DNA of 64,000 bases, taken from positions 857,610 through 921,609 of the forward strand of contig NZ_FUFN01000009.1 of NCBI RefSeq assembly GCF_900162615.1, given 5' to 3'. The notes below the pieces were generated by a model. It ran no database searches. It worked only from the letters and a program-made list of their open reading frames with translations, and had not been told where the DNA came from. The DNA is from Virgibacillus proomii (GTDB taxonomy: Bacteria; Bacillota; Bacilli; Bacillales; Amphibacillaceae). Shown here piece by piece: positions 25,070 through 33,276 of this stretch; positions within the stretch are counted from its first letter, which is position 1, and every line of letters starts with the position of its first letter. Position numbers and translations under genes: made by a program.

Positions 25070-25987
25070 TTACCTCCCTAAACTTGTTATATGAACTTGA
25101 TTCATTAACTCTGGTATATCCGTTAAATCACTTAATCCCTTAGAAAATGCTGTCGAAGCACCTGTAGCTACAGCATAAGCAAGTGCCTCAACCGGACTTT
25201 TATTACCGATTGTTTTGGCGATAAAAGCAGCTAATAAAGCATCTCCCGCACAAGCAGTGTTGACTACTTTCCCTTTAGGGGAACTCGATTTGATGACAGT
25301 TTGCTTATCTATATATAATGCCCCGTCTTCTCCTCTGGAAATAATGACATGTCTTGCTCCCCGTTGAATCAATTCTTCGCCATATGCTATCATCTGCTCT
25401 TCCGATAAGGAGTTTTCGCCAAATAGCTGTGCCAGTTCATCTTCATTCGGCTTTAATAAATATGGACCATAAGGAAGTGTTTCTAATACAACAGGTGAAC
25501 TAGAATCAAGGATCAGTTTCACATCATTCTTATTACAAATGTTTGCAATGGTAACTAGAACGCGTTCATCTACCCCACGCGGAAGACTTCCGGATAGGAT
25601 TAAGATACTTTCTGCAGGAATTTCGTTTATTTTTTTCAACAGTTTAGCTAAAGCCTGTTGATGAATAACTGGTCCTCGATTGACAATTTTGTATTCCTCA
25701 TCCGCATTTATAAATACATTAATACGTGTATTGCCATCGACTTTAATAAAATCCGTAGTAATATCTAATTTCTCTAGTTCTTCTTGAATGAAATCACCTG
25801 AGAATCCACCGATAAATCCTAACGCCGTATTAGCTATTCCCATTTTTTTCAGCATCAAAGAGACATTGACACCTTTTCCGTTTGGCTGGTAATCTTCATC
25901 GTATGTTCGATTCACAGTATTCGGCTTTAACGCTTCCATCGCCACGTACAAATCGATTGCGGTGTTCATTGTGCATGTATAGATCAC
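25070..25987 (-). CDS. Ketose-1-phosphate kinase (1-phosphofructokinase/tagatose-1-phosphate kinase family)
   Basis: A PfkB-family kinase that phosphorylates the PTS product, fructose or tagatose 1-phosphate, to the 1,6-bisphosphate. 305 residues. Substrate motif 'NGKGVNVSLMLKKMG' is at about 37-51. The anion-hole and catalytic Asp motif reads 'NTACAGDALLAAF', with Cys where the family usually has Gly or Ser (GAGD). The catalytic Asp itself is kept. It is first in its operon; a cre-like site and paired direct repeats lie 48-76 bases upstream. Confidence 0.88.
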   Translation of the reverse strand: MIYTCTMNTAIDLYVAMEALKPNTVNRTYDEDYQPNGKGVNVSLMLKKMGIANTALGFIGGFSGDFIQEELEKLDITTDFIKVDGNTRINVFINADEEYKIVNRGPVIHQQALAKLLKKINEIPAESILILSGSLPRGVDERVLVTIANICNKNDVKLILDSSSPVVLETLPYGPYLLKPNEDELAQLFGENSLSEEQMIAYGEELIQRGARHVIISRGEDGALYIDKQTVIKSSSPKGKVVNTACAGDALLAAFIAKTIGNKSPVEALAYAVATGASTAFSKGLSDLTDIPELMNQVHITSLGR

Positions 25988-26034
25988 AGCCTCACCTTCT
26001 TTCTCTTTTGTTACTTTTAGTATGGCACAGATTT

Positions 26035-26063
26035 TTATGTAAATGTTTTCAGTTTATGTAAAC
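26035..26063 (-). promoter_or_regulatory. Paired direct repeats and overlapping cre-like site upstream of the kinase
   Basis: TTTATGTAAA occurs at 26035-26044 and again at 26054-26063, 19 bases apart. TGTAAATGTTTTCA at 26039-26052 matches the CcpA cre consensus TGWAARCGYTWNCW except for T instead of C in the central CG. The direct repeats are candidate operators for the adjacent RpiR-type regulator; the cre suggests glucose repression. Confidence 0.55.
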
Positions 26064-26084
26064 CCATATACAAGAGCAAAAGCT

Positions 26085-26534
26085 AAAAGCACTCAAGTTA
26101 GACGTACAAACTGGAGAATTTCTGACAGGATAAAACAGTAGATCAAAGGCGAAGTTCGTAATTTCTTTGTTGTAACGCCTTTGTGATCGACATCCTTTTA
26201 AAAATCGCGAGTATTGCTACCGCAGCAATTTTGCCCTGTTGCCCTAAACGAATCGGGAATTTAGGAGCCGTTTTTCTTATTATGTTCGCAAAACATAAGC
26301 AGATTTTAGAATAAGGAAAGTATGGTTCCTTTCATTCGGGATTGGGATAAAGGAAACCTAGGGATATGCCGATACCTAAGTGGCAAGCCCGCTTTAGATT
26401 CAAGTCCATGCTGACTTAGCGTAGGAAAAAAGCGAAGTTTACTATATGCAACACGAGCGCTTAAGCTAGACGACGAAGCTACTCTTTTAAAAAAAGTTAT
26501 CCACCATGGGGAAACAGATATCAGTTCCTAAACA
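26085..26534 (-). repeat. Degenerate composite hairpin-repeat block
   Basis: It contains 'GTACAAACTGGAGAATTTCTGACAGG'-like flank sequence, the 'AACGAATCGGGAATTTAGGAGCCGTTTTTCTTA' arm, the 'GGATATGCCGATACCTAAGTGGCAAGCCCG' segment shared with 2.67 kb, and the 'GCGCTTAAGCTAGACGA ... ACAGATATCAGTTCCTAAAC' motif. It matches the 2.34-2.83 kb block module for module. No gene is seen. Confidence 0.6.
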
Positions 26535-26579
26535 AAAAAGCCACTCACTGATAAACAATTCCTACCTCAGTAAGTGGCT
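26535..26579 (-). terminator. Terminator of the RpiR-type regulator gene
   Basis: AGCCACTTACTGA pairs with TCAGTGAGTGGCT, followed on the reverse strand by TTTTTTGTTT. It lies just after the stop codon. Confidence 0.8.
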
Positions 26580-26590
26580 AAAACAACTTC

Positions 26591-27370
26591 TTATTTTCTT
26601 GTTCGAATCACATAAGAGTCAAGCAGTATCCTCGCAATGACATTAAGCGATAGACGAGAGCGTACTTCATATTCCGGAAACAGGGAATGCTCTGTTTTAT
26701 AACCTAATAAAGTCATGTCAGATAAACGGCTTAAGGACGAATCCACTTTGGTGGTTAAGGTGATTGTCGTTACTTGTCTAATATTTAAGTTTTGACACGC
26801 TTCTACCAGCTCTTCCGTTTCACCATTTAACGATATAAAAATCGCGATATCATGTCTCGTAACTTTGCGGGATTTCACCCGAATAATATTCGGATCCTCA
26901 TGCGTTTCACAGATTTTATCTAATGCTTGCAGCTTAATCATCATTTCTTTTGCAATCATCTCTGAAAAACCGCGGCTAAAAATGTAAATCCGCTCTGCTT
27001 TATACATTTTCTGAACAACATCTTCAATTTGTCCAATGCTCTGTAGCTGAATCGTTCGCGATACTTCTTCTTCATTTTTCTTAATGACCTGTTTAATATC
27101 ATCATCAATATCTGCCAGTAAATCATTGGTATCCACCATTTGCTTATCTTGTTTCAACCGATATTTAAATGAAGTATAACCATTATAACCAATTTTCTTC
27201 ATTAATCGGACAATCGTTGCTGTCGATACATTTGCCTGTTCACTAAGTGTAACAATTGACATATCAGCTATTTCATCCATATGCTCATGAATGAACTCAA
27301 GTAAGTACCTTTCACTTTGACTGAGCATGGAATACGTTTGATGAGGAATATTGAATAAAGGCTTGTCCAT
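26591..27370 (-). CDS. RpiR/MurR-family transcriptional regulator
   Basis: A sugar-phosphate-sensing regulator of about 259 residues. The N-terminal HTH_6 domain (about 1-77) includes 'VTLSEQANVSTATIVRLMKKIGYNGY'. The C-terminal SIS domain (about 100-235) has 'RIYIFSRGFSEMIAKEMM' and 'IFISLNGETEELVEACQNL', where phosphosugars bind. The ATG at 27370 follows GGGAGG by six bases. It is transcribed toward the same side as the PTS operon it adjoins and is the likely regulator of that operon. RpiR regulators neighbour tagatose and N-acetylmuramate PTS genes in other bacilli. Confidence 0.88.
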   Translation of the reverse strand: MDKPLFNIPHQTYSMLSQSERYLLEFIHEHMDEIADMSIVTLSEQANVSTATIVRLMKKIGYNGYTSFKYRLKQDKQMVDTNDLLADIDDDIKQVIKKNEEEVSRTIQLQSIGQIEDVVQKMYKAERIYIFSRGFSEMIAKEMMIKLQALDKICETHEDPNIIRVKSRKVTRHDIAIFISLNGETEELVEACQNLNIRQVTTITLTTKVDSSLSRLSDMTLLGYKTEHSLFPEYEVRSRLSLNVIARILLDSYVIRTRK

Positions 27371-27409
27371 GTTAACCCTCCCATTCATGGGGTACGTCAG
27401 AAATATGCC

Positions 27410-27751
27410 ATACTAATCAGGGGGGTTTCAACCCTACTGATCGTTAGAAAATGACGTTTTCCCCCACCCGCTAGTGGGGGATATTTCAGTCCATTTCAAC
27501 AATTAATCGTTGTAAACTACCTTTACAAACTTTAAACGGAAAGAGTATAGAGAATGCTTCATCTTATATCTTATCGTATTCGTTAAAGCTTTCCCCGTCA
27601 AGATCGAATGGCTTCCATCATGATAGGACTAGTCTTGCTTATCCATTATACAAATTCATAAACACACTGAATGGAAGGTGTTTCCTTGCTTTCGTTACGC
27701 TTCTATAAATAAAGCTTATCTCATTAATTTTGCTGTCACAATATACCAGAG
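27410..27751. other. Intergenic region with two GC-rich hairpins
   Basis: CAGGGGGGTT / AACCCTACTG (27417-27441) and CCCCCAC / GTGGGGG (27461-27480) stand out from AT-rich surroundings. Neither is followed by a convincing T-run. They could be regulator-leader structures or scars of a small mobile element. No gene is seen. Confidence 0.35.
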
Positions 27752-28369
27752 CTATTCCTTCGTAAATTTAATCGTGCTTCTAACTGTATCAATCGGTCGT
27801 ACCATGTGCTCAATTTCTTTTCGTTTCGGCTCAAGAAATGGCGGTAAAGACAGCTTTTCCCCTAGTGTTTCATATGGTTCATCAATCATAAATCCAGGTC
27901 CCTCTGTTGCGAATTCAAACAAAATTTGCGGTACCACGCGCGTGTAAAGCGATTCAAAATAATATCGATTAACGAACCCGGAAGTCTGGAATCCGACGTT
28001 TTCCATTCGCGTTTTCCAATTTGTTTTTTTGCCAAATTGCTCTTGGATTCCTGTATGGTTCACTTCCAAGCGATCAAATCGTTCTACCCAATAGGTAAGA
28101 GCTGCATCAGAAGGAACACGAAAAGACGTCTTATAAATCTCATTCGTTCCATGTGAGCCTTTAGGAATTCCCGGAAAATCGAAAAAGGTCATATCCGTAC
28201 CAGGATTGCCTTTATCATCTGCAAAGAACAAATGGTACGTTTGAATATCATCTTGATTTACTGTCTTTTTAACTAAGCGCATCCCAAGTACATATGTGAA
28301 AAACTCATAAATTTTCTCTGCACTGCTCGTAATAGCCGATACATGATGAATCCCCTTTAACTGATTCAT
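27752..28369 (-). pseudogene. Ring-cleaving dioxygenase (VOC family) with an internal in-frame deletion
   Basis: The N-terminal ~120 residues ('MNQLKGIHHVSAI', 'VLGMRLVKKTVNQDD', 'TYHLFFADDKGNPGTDMTFF') match the first VOC module of MhqA/MhqO-type dioxygenases. The C-terminal ~85 ('MENVGFQTSGFVNRYYFESL', 'ILFEFATEGPGFMIDEPYET') match their last part. The family has about 310-320 residues; this has about 205. Roughly 105-110 residues are missing at the junction 'FGKKTNWKTRME', including the start of the second module with its metal-binding His. The reading frame stays open, so a shortened protein could be made. Loss of activity is inferred. The ATG at 28369 has GGGAGG before it. Confidence 0.75.
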
Positions 28370-28384
28370 ATTAAAACCTCCCAC

Positions 28385-28955
28385 CGAATTTATTATGAAT
28401 TAAAAATATCTTAATTCATAATAAAAATAACATAAATTACTACTTATGTCTACTTATACTAGATGTATTCCCAAATGCACTTATTTATGTTACATACCAT
28501 AAATTACAGATAATCATGTTCACCGAACAAAATCTAAAACACTTGGTTTCCAGCGTACAAACGGCAAACCTTCTGAAAACAGTAAAGTGAAACTTCATTT
28601 CTTGGAATGCTTTAACCAAGAAATGTTAGTACCGCAAGGGTATGACCTTAAAGGCCTCTGAACCAATCGGGCATTTAGGTGCCGTTTCTACAATGTATAC
28701 TTCTCTATTCACTAAGTTGTAGTTTTACGGCACCTTACATGGGGTAAAGTGAAACTCCATTCAAGGAATACTCTTCTCTTAAAACATCAATAAAATGTAT
28801 AATTTCTTATACAATAAGAAAATCCATTATCCTAACATCACTTTTAGAATAATGGAGTACAGAAAGCGGATAATTCTTACAATCTACTAGTAATGTATCT
28901 ACGTAATACATGTACTAGTTACAGCTAACGTATAGCAAAATCACTTAACATTGCT
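28385..28955 (+). repeat. Gene-free stretch containing one hairpin-repeat unit
   Basis: 28583-28745 is a repeat unit. It has hairpin I (CATTTCTTGG / CCAAGAAATG), the 'CGCAAGGGTATGACCTTAAAGG' module and the arm 'GGGCATTTAGGTGCCGTTT'. Hairpin II is shortened and altered in its loop. A second hairpin I start follows at about 28746. The remainder is AT-rich with no gene seen. Confidence 0.7.
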
Positions 28956-29654
28956 TTATAACACGTGAAATAAGTAAGACTTTAATTCTTCCGTAGTGTG
29001 TACTGTTTTATTCGCTACACTAGGTTGATTTGCGGGTAATTGCTTTGCTGGATTAAGCCAAACGGCTGTCCATCCGGCTTGATGGGCACCAATCATATCG
29101 ATTTGATAGTTATCGCCAATATACCAGGCACCCTGTTTCGTAAAGCGGAATCTATCTTCGGCTAATTCAAATATTTTCTGATCTGGTTTTGCAAGATGTT
29201 CTTCCTCTGAAACGATAATTTCTTTGTCAGAAAAATAGTTATTTAACCCTAGATTTTTTACTTTTTTCCGCTGGTTACGTGATGGCCCATTCGTGATAAT
29301 AAGCGTTTGTATCCCTTTATCTTGCAAGAAATCCAATATCTCTTTTATATAAGGTCTTAATTCGATATGCTCCTGATTATTTTTATACATTGCTTGGAAT
29401 GCTAGAGCTTCCTGCTCAGTAATCGTAATATTTAATTCCTGTAACGTCTCTTGAATACGAAATACATAAGATTCTTCTAATGTCCAACGTTTTCTAGTCA
29501 CCTGTTCAAATCCGATATCACTATTTTTTTGATAGATGGGATAAATTTGACTAAAGTTAAGCTGTTTCGTTGCTGAAAACTCTTTAAATGTCTTCTGTAG
29601 TGGCAAGGTTCGATCATATAAGGTGTCATCTAAATCAAAGGCTATGATAGTCAT
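28956..29654 (-). CDS. HAD family hydrolase (YjjG/PyrP-like)
   Basis: A 233-residue HAD-IA phosphatase. Motif I is 'IAFDLDDTLYDRTLPL', with both Asp. Motif II is 'TLIITNGPSRNQRKKVKNLG', the Lys motif 'EEHLAKPDQKIFELA', and motif IV 'GAWYIGDNYQIDMIGAHQAG'. Members often hydrolyse nucleotide or sugar phosphates. The ATG at 29654 is used because GAGGAG lies seven bases upstream. It is a single gene flanked by repeats, so context gives no clue to its substrate. Confidence 0.85.
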   Translation of the reverse strand: MTIIAFDLDDTLYDRTLPLQKTFKEFSATKQLNFSQIYPIYQKNSDIGFEQVTRKRWTLEESYVFRIQETLQELNITITEQEALAFQAMYKNNQEHIELRPYIKEILDFLQDKGIQTLIITNGPSRNQRKKVKNLGLNNYFSDKEIIVSEEEHLAKPDQKIFELAEDRFRFTKQGAWYIGDNYQIDMIGAHQAGWTAVWLNPAKQLPANQPSVANKTVHTTEELKSYLFHVL

Positions 29655-29687
29655 GGTTTCGCTCCTCAACTTAAACTGAGTACTCTT

Positions 29688-30226
29688 ATTAGAAAAACTT
29701 GGCTTATCGCCAAGTTTTTAGCGAAAGCTGTAGTTTTTCTTATACGATAAAGTGAAACTTCATTTCTTGGAATGCTTTTCCCAAGAAATGTTAGTTAAAC
29801 GAATCGGGCATTTAGGTACCGTTTTCTCCCACTTTGACCCTTTGCACGAACTCAGGACTTGAAGTGGGAAACTTACGGCACCTTACATGCGGGATAAAGT
29901 GAAACTTTATTCCGTGGAATGCTTTTTACACGGAATGTTAGTTGAACCAATCGGGCATTTAGGTGCCGTTTTCTCCCACTTTGACCCTTTTGTATCAATT
30001 CAGGACTTGAAGTGGGAGATTACGGCACCTTACATGCGGGATAAAGTGAAACTTTATTCCGTGGAATGCTTTTTACACGGAATGTTAGTTGAACCAATCG
30101 GGCATTTAGGTGCCGTTTTCTCCCACTTTGACCCTTTTGTATCAATTCAGGACTTGAAGTGGGAGATTACGGCACCTTACATGCGGGATAAACCCTAAAA
30201 TTTTATACTTTCTTATAGTACAAGAT
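29688..30226 (+). repeat. Triple tandem hairpin-repeat array with flanks; last two units near-identical
   Basis: Left flank 29688-29750, units at about 29750-29893, 29894-30040 and 30041-30190, right flank to 30226. The second and third units are identical over 147 bases, implying recent duplication. Hairpin I is CATTTCTTGG / CCAAGAAATG in the first unit, but TATTCCGTG / CACGGAAT in the others. A 103-codon frame spanning the duplicates is an artefact: it encodes the same 49 residues twice. Confidence 0.85.
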
Positions 30227-30314
30227 AGTATCAGATAATACCGGGTTGTCAAATACCATCATTCACCTCCCCATTAATTGGGAAAAGGTTCCAATATCTC
30301 TGCAATGCTTATTA

Positions 30315-30328
30315 TGAAAGCGTTTATA
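30315..30328 (+). promoter_or_regulatory. cre-like site upstream of the PRD-regulator/PTS operon
   Basis: TGAAAGCGTTTATA matches the CcpA cre consensus except for the final C. It lies about 137 bases before the regulator start. Confidence 0.6.
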
Positions 30329-30464
30329 ATTTTGCAATTAGTTATTGAAACAAACTGTCATTTACATTAATCGCAGGTAGGAATAAACTTAAATATGTAA
30401 TGAGGTTCACATTTTATCGTCATAAAAATCTCTTTAAGTTTTGCTCTAAAGGAGGTTTACAACA

Positions 30465-32408
30465 GTGGAGTTAACGAATCGACAAATGCTTTTAATCAAA
30501 TTGCTTATGAAAGAATCTGAAATGAAAACTGCAGAGTATCTTGCAAATAAATTGCATGTATCTACACGAACGGTTCACTCAGATATCAAAAAAATGGAGC
30601 TTTACGTTCATAAATTAGGTTTTAAACTTGTCAGAAAAAGGGGGGTAGGAATTAAATTAATTGGTAATAAAAAGGCTGTTGAATTCGACCATTCAGATAC
30701 GTTAACTTCTAAATTGCTATATGGTGTGAAAGAAAGAAGAATTCAAATTATTAGACGCTTACTGTTTAATCAGGAAACGGTCACACTAAGTAATCTAGCC
30801 GATCACTATTTCGTCAGCAAGAGTTCAATTAATAATGATTTAAATTTTATTAAGGAACAATTCTTAAATCAATCAACTGTACAATTAGTGAGCGATACAC
30901 AAGGAACACGAATAGAAGGAACCGAGCAAGAGCTGCAAAACACACTTGTCTTGTTCAATGCACTAATCAGCAAATATGAAGCAAAAAAGATGGCTTTTTC
31001 AGAAAACAAACAACAAAAATATGATTTTCTCAATGAACTTTATGGAAAAGAATTAGTAGAAATATGTCATAACTCGCTTTATAAGTTTGCCGTTAATAAA
31101 TTGGAATTGATTGCCGACTATTATGTATACAATATTTTAAGTATCATTATTGTTTTAACCTACAGAGCATCATTAGGACACCATATTCAAGCTAAGTCAT
31201 TAAAGCAATCAATAAACTCTAATCAACCTAACATCATTTTAGAAGAAATATCTGGTATGACTGGAATTAAATTTACTAAAGGTGACGCAACATATCTTAA
31301 TCGTCATATGGCTGCCAATAAAATGAGCTTAGGCGAAATAGACATGGATTTTAAGCCAATTATAGAAAAGATATTAGTAAAAGTCAGCAAAATGCTAAAG
31401 GTAGACTTAACAAAAGATAATAAATTATCCAGTCAATTAGAAAAGCATTTTCCATCGATGATCTATCGACTAAAACATAATTATTCTGTTCAAAATCCAT
31501 TCATAACGCAAATCAAGCATGAATTTGGATTAATGTACAACATTACATGGTTTGTGATGAGCGGATTTGAAGATCAATTAGATATAAAATTTACCGAAAA
31601 TGAAATTGGCTTTCTAATGATTTATTTCCAATCTGCACTTGATCGTATGCAGCTAAGAAAACGAGTGCTAATTATTTGTCCAACCGGAATCACCATGTCT
31701 GGACTATTATTAAATAGAGTTCGGAAAATACTTCCGCCCCTTGATCTAATAGAAATAGCATCTTTTGATGAAATGACTAAAGTCAATCTAAAAAAAGTAG
31801 ATTTTATTATTTCAACTGCACATATTAAAGTACAGAATACACCATTAATTGTGGTGTCACCGCTTATAAGCAATGATGACATGGAAAATATTTCGAGATT
31901 TTACAATGCTAATTTTGTTTTAACAGACAATAAACGCAAAGCAAAAAAAGAAGTCCATTATTGCTTGACTAAAATTAAACCATATATCGACAAAAGATTG
32001 ATTGAATTTGACTGTGAATATAAATGTATGACTGAAGCTATGCACGATGTCATAGATAATTTAGTTGCAAAAGGTTATGTAAATACGGCATATAAAGAAA
32101 GCGTATTCGAGAGAATGCGAGTAGGAGATATTGTGTTACCAACTGGAGTTGCTATTCCGCACGGAAACCCACAATTCGTGAAAAAATCCGTACTTGCCAT
32201 TTATGTTAATAAGAAACCGTTGAAATGGAATGAGCAATTAATCCATGTTGTCTTCTTTATCTGTATTTCCAAACGAGACTTACAGCATGTTAAAGAAATA
32301 CTTAGCTGTGTTTACAATTTAATTGAAGATAAAGAAACAGTAGAACAATTATGGATAAAATCCAGTAAAGATAAATTTATCAGCTTGTTAGGAAGTGGTA
32401 TATCTTGA
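30465..32408 (+). CDS. PRD-domain transcriptional activator with EIIB- and EIIA-like domains (MtlR/LicR type)
   Basis: A 647-residue PTS-controlled regulator. An N-terminal HTH_11 ('TAEYLANKLHVSTRTVHSDI') is followed by a second HTH near 95-130 ('LADHYFVSKSSINNDL') and two PRD modules (about 195-290 and 300-400). An EIIB-like domain has Cys in 'LIICPTGITMSGLLL' (about 405). An EIIA-like domain has His in 'VAIPHGNPQF' (about 563). In PRD2 one regulatory His ('LEKHFPSMIYRL') is kept, but the other position reads 'GFLMIYFQSA', with Tyr for His. It overlaps the IIA gene and so leads its own operon. It starts at a GTG after AAGGAGG. Confidence 0.9.
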   Translation: MELTNRQMLLIKLLMKESEMKTAEYLANKLHVSTRTVHSDIKKMELYVHKLGFKLVRKRGVGIKLIGNKKAVEFDHSDTLTSKLLYGVKERRIQIIRRLLFNQETVTLSNLADHYFVSKSSINNDLNFIKEQFLNQSTVQLVSDTQGTRIEGTEQELQNTLVLFNALISKYEAKKMAFSENKQQKYDFLNELYGKELVEICHNSLYKFAVNKLELIADYYVYNILSIIIVLTYRASLGHHIQAKSLKQSINSNQPNIILEEISGMTGIKFTKGDATYLNRHMAANKMSLGEIDMDFKPIIEKILVKVSKMLKVDLTKDNKLSSQLEKHFPSMIYRLKHNYSVQNPFITQIKHEFGLMYNITWFVMSGFEDQLDIKFTENEIGFLMIYFQSALDRMQLRKRVLIICPTGITMSGLLLNRVRKILPPLDLIEIASFDEMTKVNLKKVDFIISTAHIKVQNTPLIVVSPLISNDDMENISRFYNANFVLTDNKRKAKKEVHYCLTKIKPYIDKRLIEFDCEYKCMTEAMHDVIDNLVAKGYVNTAYKESVFERMRVGDIVLPTGVAIPHGNPQFVKKSVLAIYVNKKPLKWNEQLIHVVFFICISKRDLQHVKEILSCVYNLIEDKETVEQLWIKSSKDKFISLLGSGIS

Positions 32409-32860
32409 TCAACAAAGAAATGATTTTTTTAAATGTCGACCTTCATAATAGACTTGATGTATTGGAGTTTTTAGTTAACCAAGCGTTTACAAACCATTTA
32501 ATTACTGATAAACAAACGTTTATGACAGCTGTTTTAAATCGAGAAAAGCAAGTTCCAACTTCTGTTGATTTTAATGTTGCTATTCCCCATGGAAAATCCC
32601 ATGTTATAAATGAACCATTTATAACTTACTTAAGTACAAAAAACAGCTTTCAATGGGATGAGAGAGGAGATGATCTCGTAAAGCATATATTTTTAATCGG
32701 TGTTCCTGAAAATGGCGGTAGTAAAATTCATCTTAAATATATTTCTCAAGTAAGCAAAAAGCTAATGGATGAAGTGTTTAGAAAAAAACTATTCGCATGT
32801 ACGGATGCGAAAGCTGCATTTAAACAATTAAATGAAATTAATGAAAGAATCAAGAACTAA
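32405..32860 (+). CDS. PTS EIIA component, fructose type
   Basis: A 151-residue EIIA type-2 protein that phosphorylates the IIB gene product encoded next. The active His is in 'VAIPHGKSHV'. It starts at a TTG overlapping the regulator's stop by four bases, after AGGAAGTGG. It is similar to, but distinct from, the EIIA-like tail of the regulator, a plausible origin of that tail. Confidence 0.88.
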   Translation: MINKEMIFLNVDLHNRLDVLEFLVNQAFTNHLITDKQTFMTAVLNREKQVPTSVDFNVAIPHGKSHVINEPFITYLSTKNSFQWDERGDDLVKHIFLIGVPENGGSKIHLKYISQVSKKLMDEVFRKKLFACTDAKAAFKQLNEINERIKN

Positions 32861-32883
32861 CTATTAAGAAGGAGAAATGAACC

Positions 32884-33198
32884 ATGAAAATCGTAGGTGT
32901 TACAGCTTGTACAACGGGAATTGCACACACATACATGGCACAAGAAGCTATAGAAAAGGAATGCCAAAAAAGAGGGTATGAAGCAATGATAGAGACCCAA
33001 GGTGGAATGGGAATTGAAAATGAATTAACTGATGAAGAAATTGCCAACGCAGACGCAGTCATTCTCGCTATTTCTATTGGCATTGAAGGTGATGAGCGTT
33101 TTGATGAAAAAAGAGAGGAAGGAAAAGTTATTACATTAGATCCATCTGTCGTTATTAAAAATGTAAGCAATGTCATTGATCAGCTAGAAAACTTATAA
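32884..33198 (+). CDS. PTS EIIB component, fructose type
   Basis: A 104-residue phosphocarrier. The active Cys is in 'VTACTTGIAHTYMAQEA', near residue 9. The P-loop-like stretch and 'ETQGGMGIENELTDEEIANAD' are standard for fructose-type IIB. GGAG precedes the ATG. IIA, IIB and IIC are encoded as three separate proteins here, unlike the IIBC fusion of the other ketose PTS in the window. Confidence 0.92.
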   Translation: MKIVGVTACTTGIAHTYMAQEAIEKECQKRGYEAMIETQGGMGIENELTDEEIANADAVILAISIGIEGDERFDEKREEGKVITLDPSVVIKNVSNVIDQLENL

Positions 33199-33276
33199 TT
33201 TAAAAAAGCGATACATTTGTCCTACTATTCGTGTCAGTTATTTTATTTGAACATTCTGAATTAGGAGGGGATAATT

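Noticed and set aside
29887..30198. A 103-codon open frame
   Set aside because: It is made of two identical repeat units and encodes the same 49 residues twice; no ribosome binding site.
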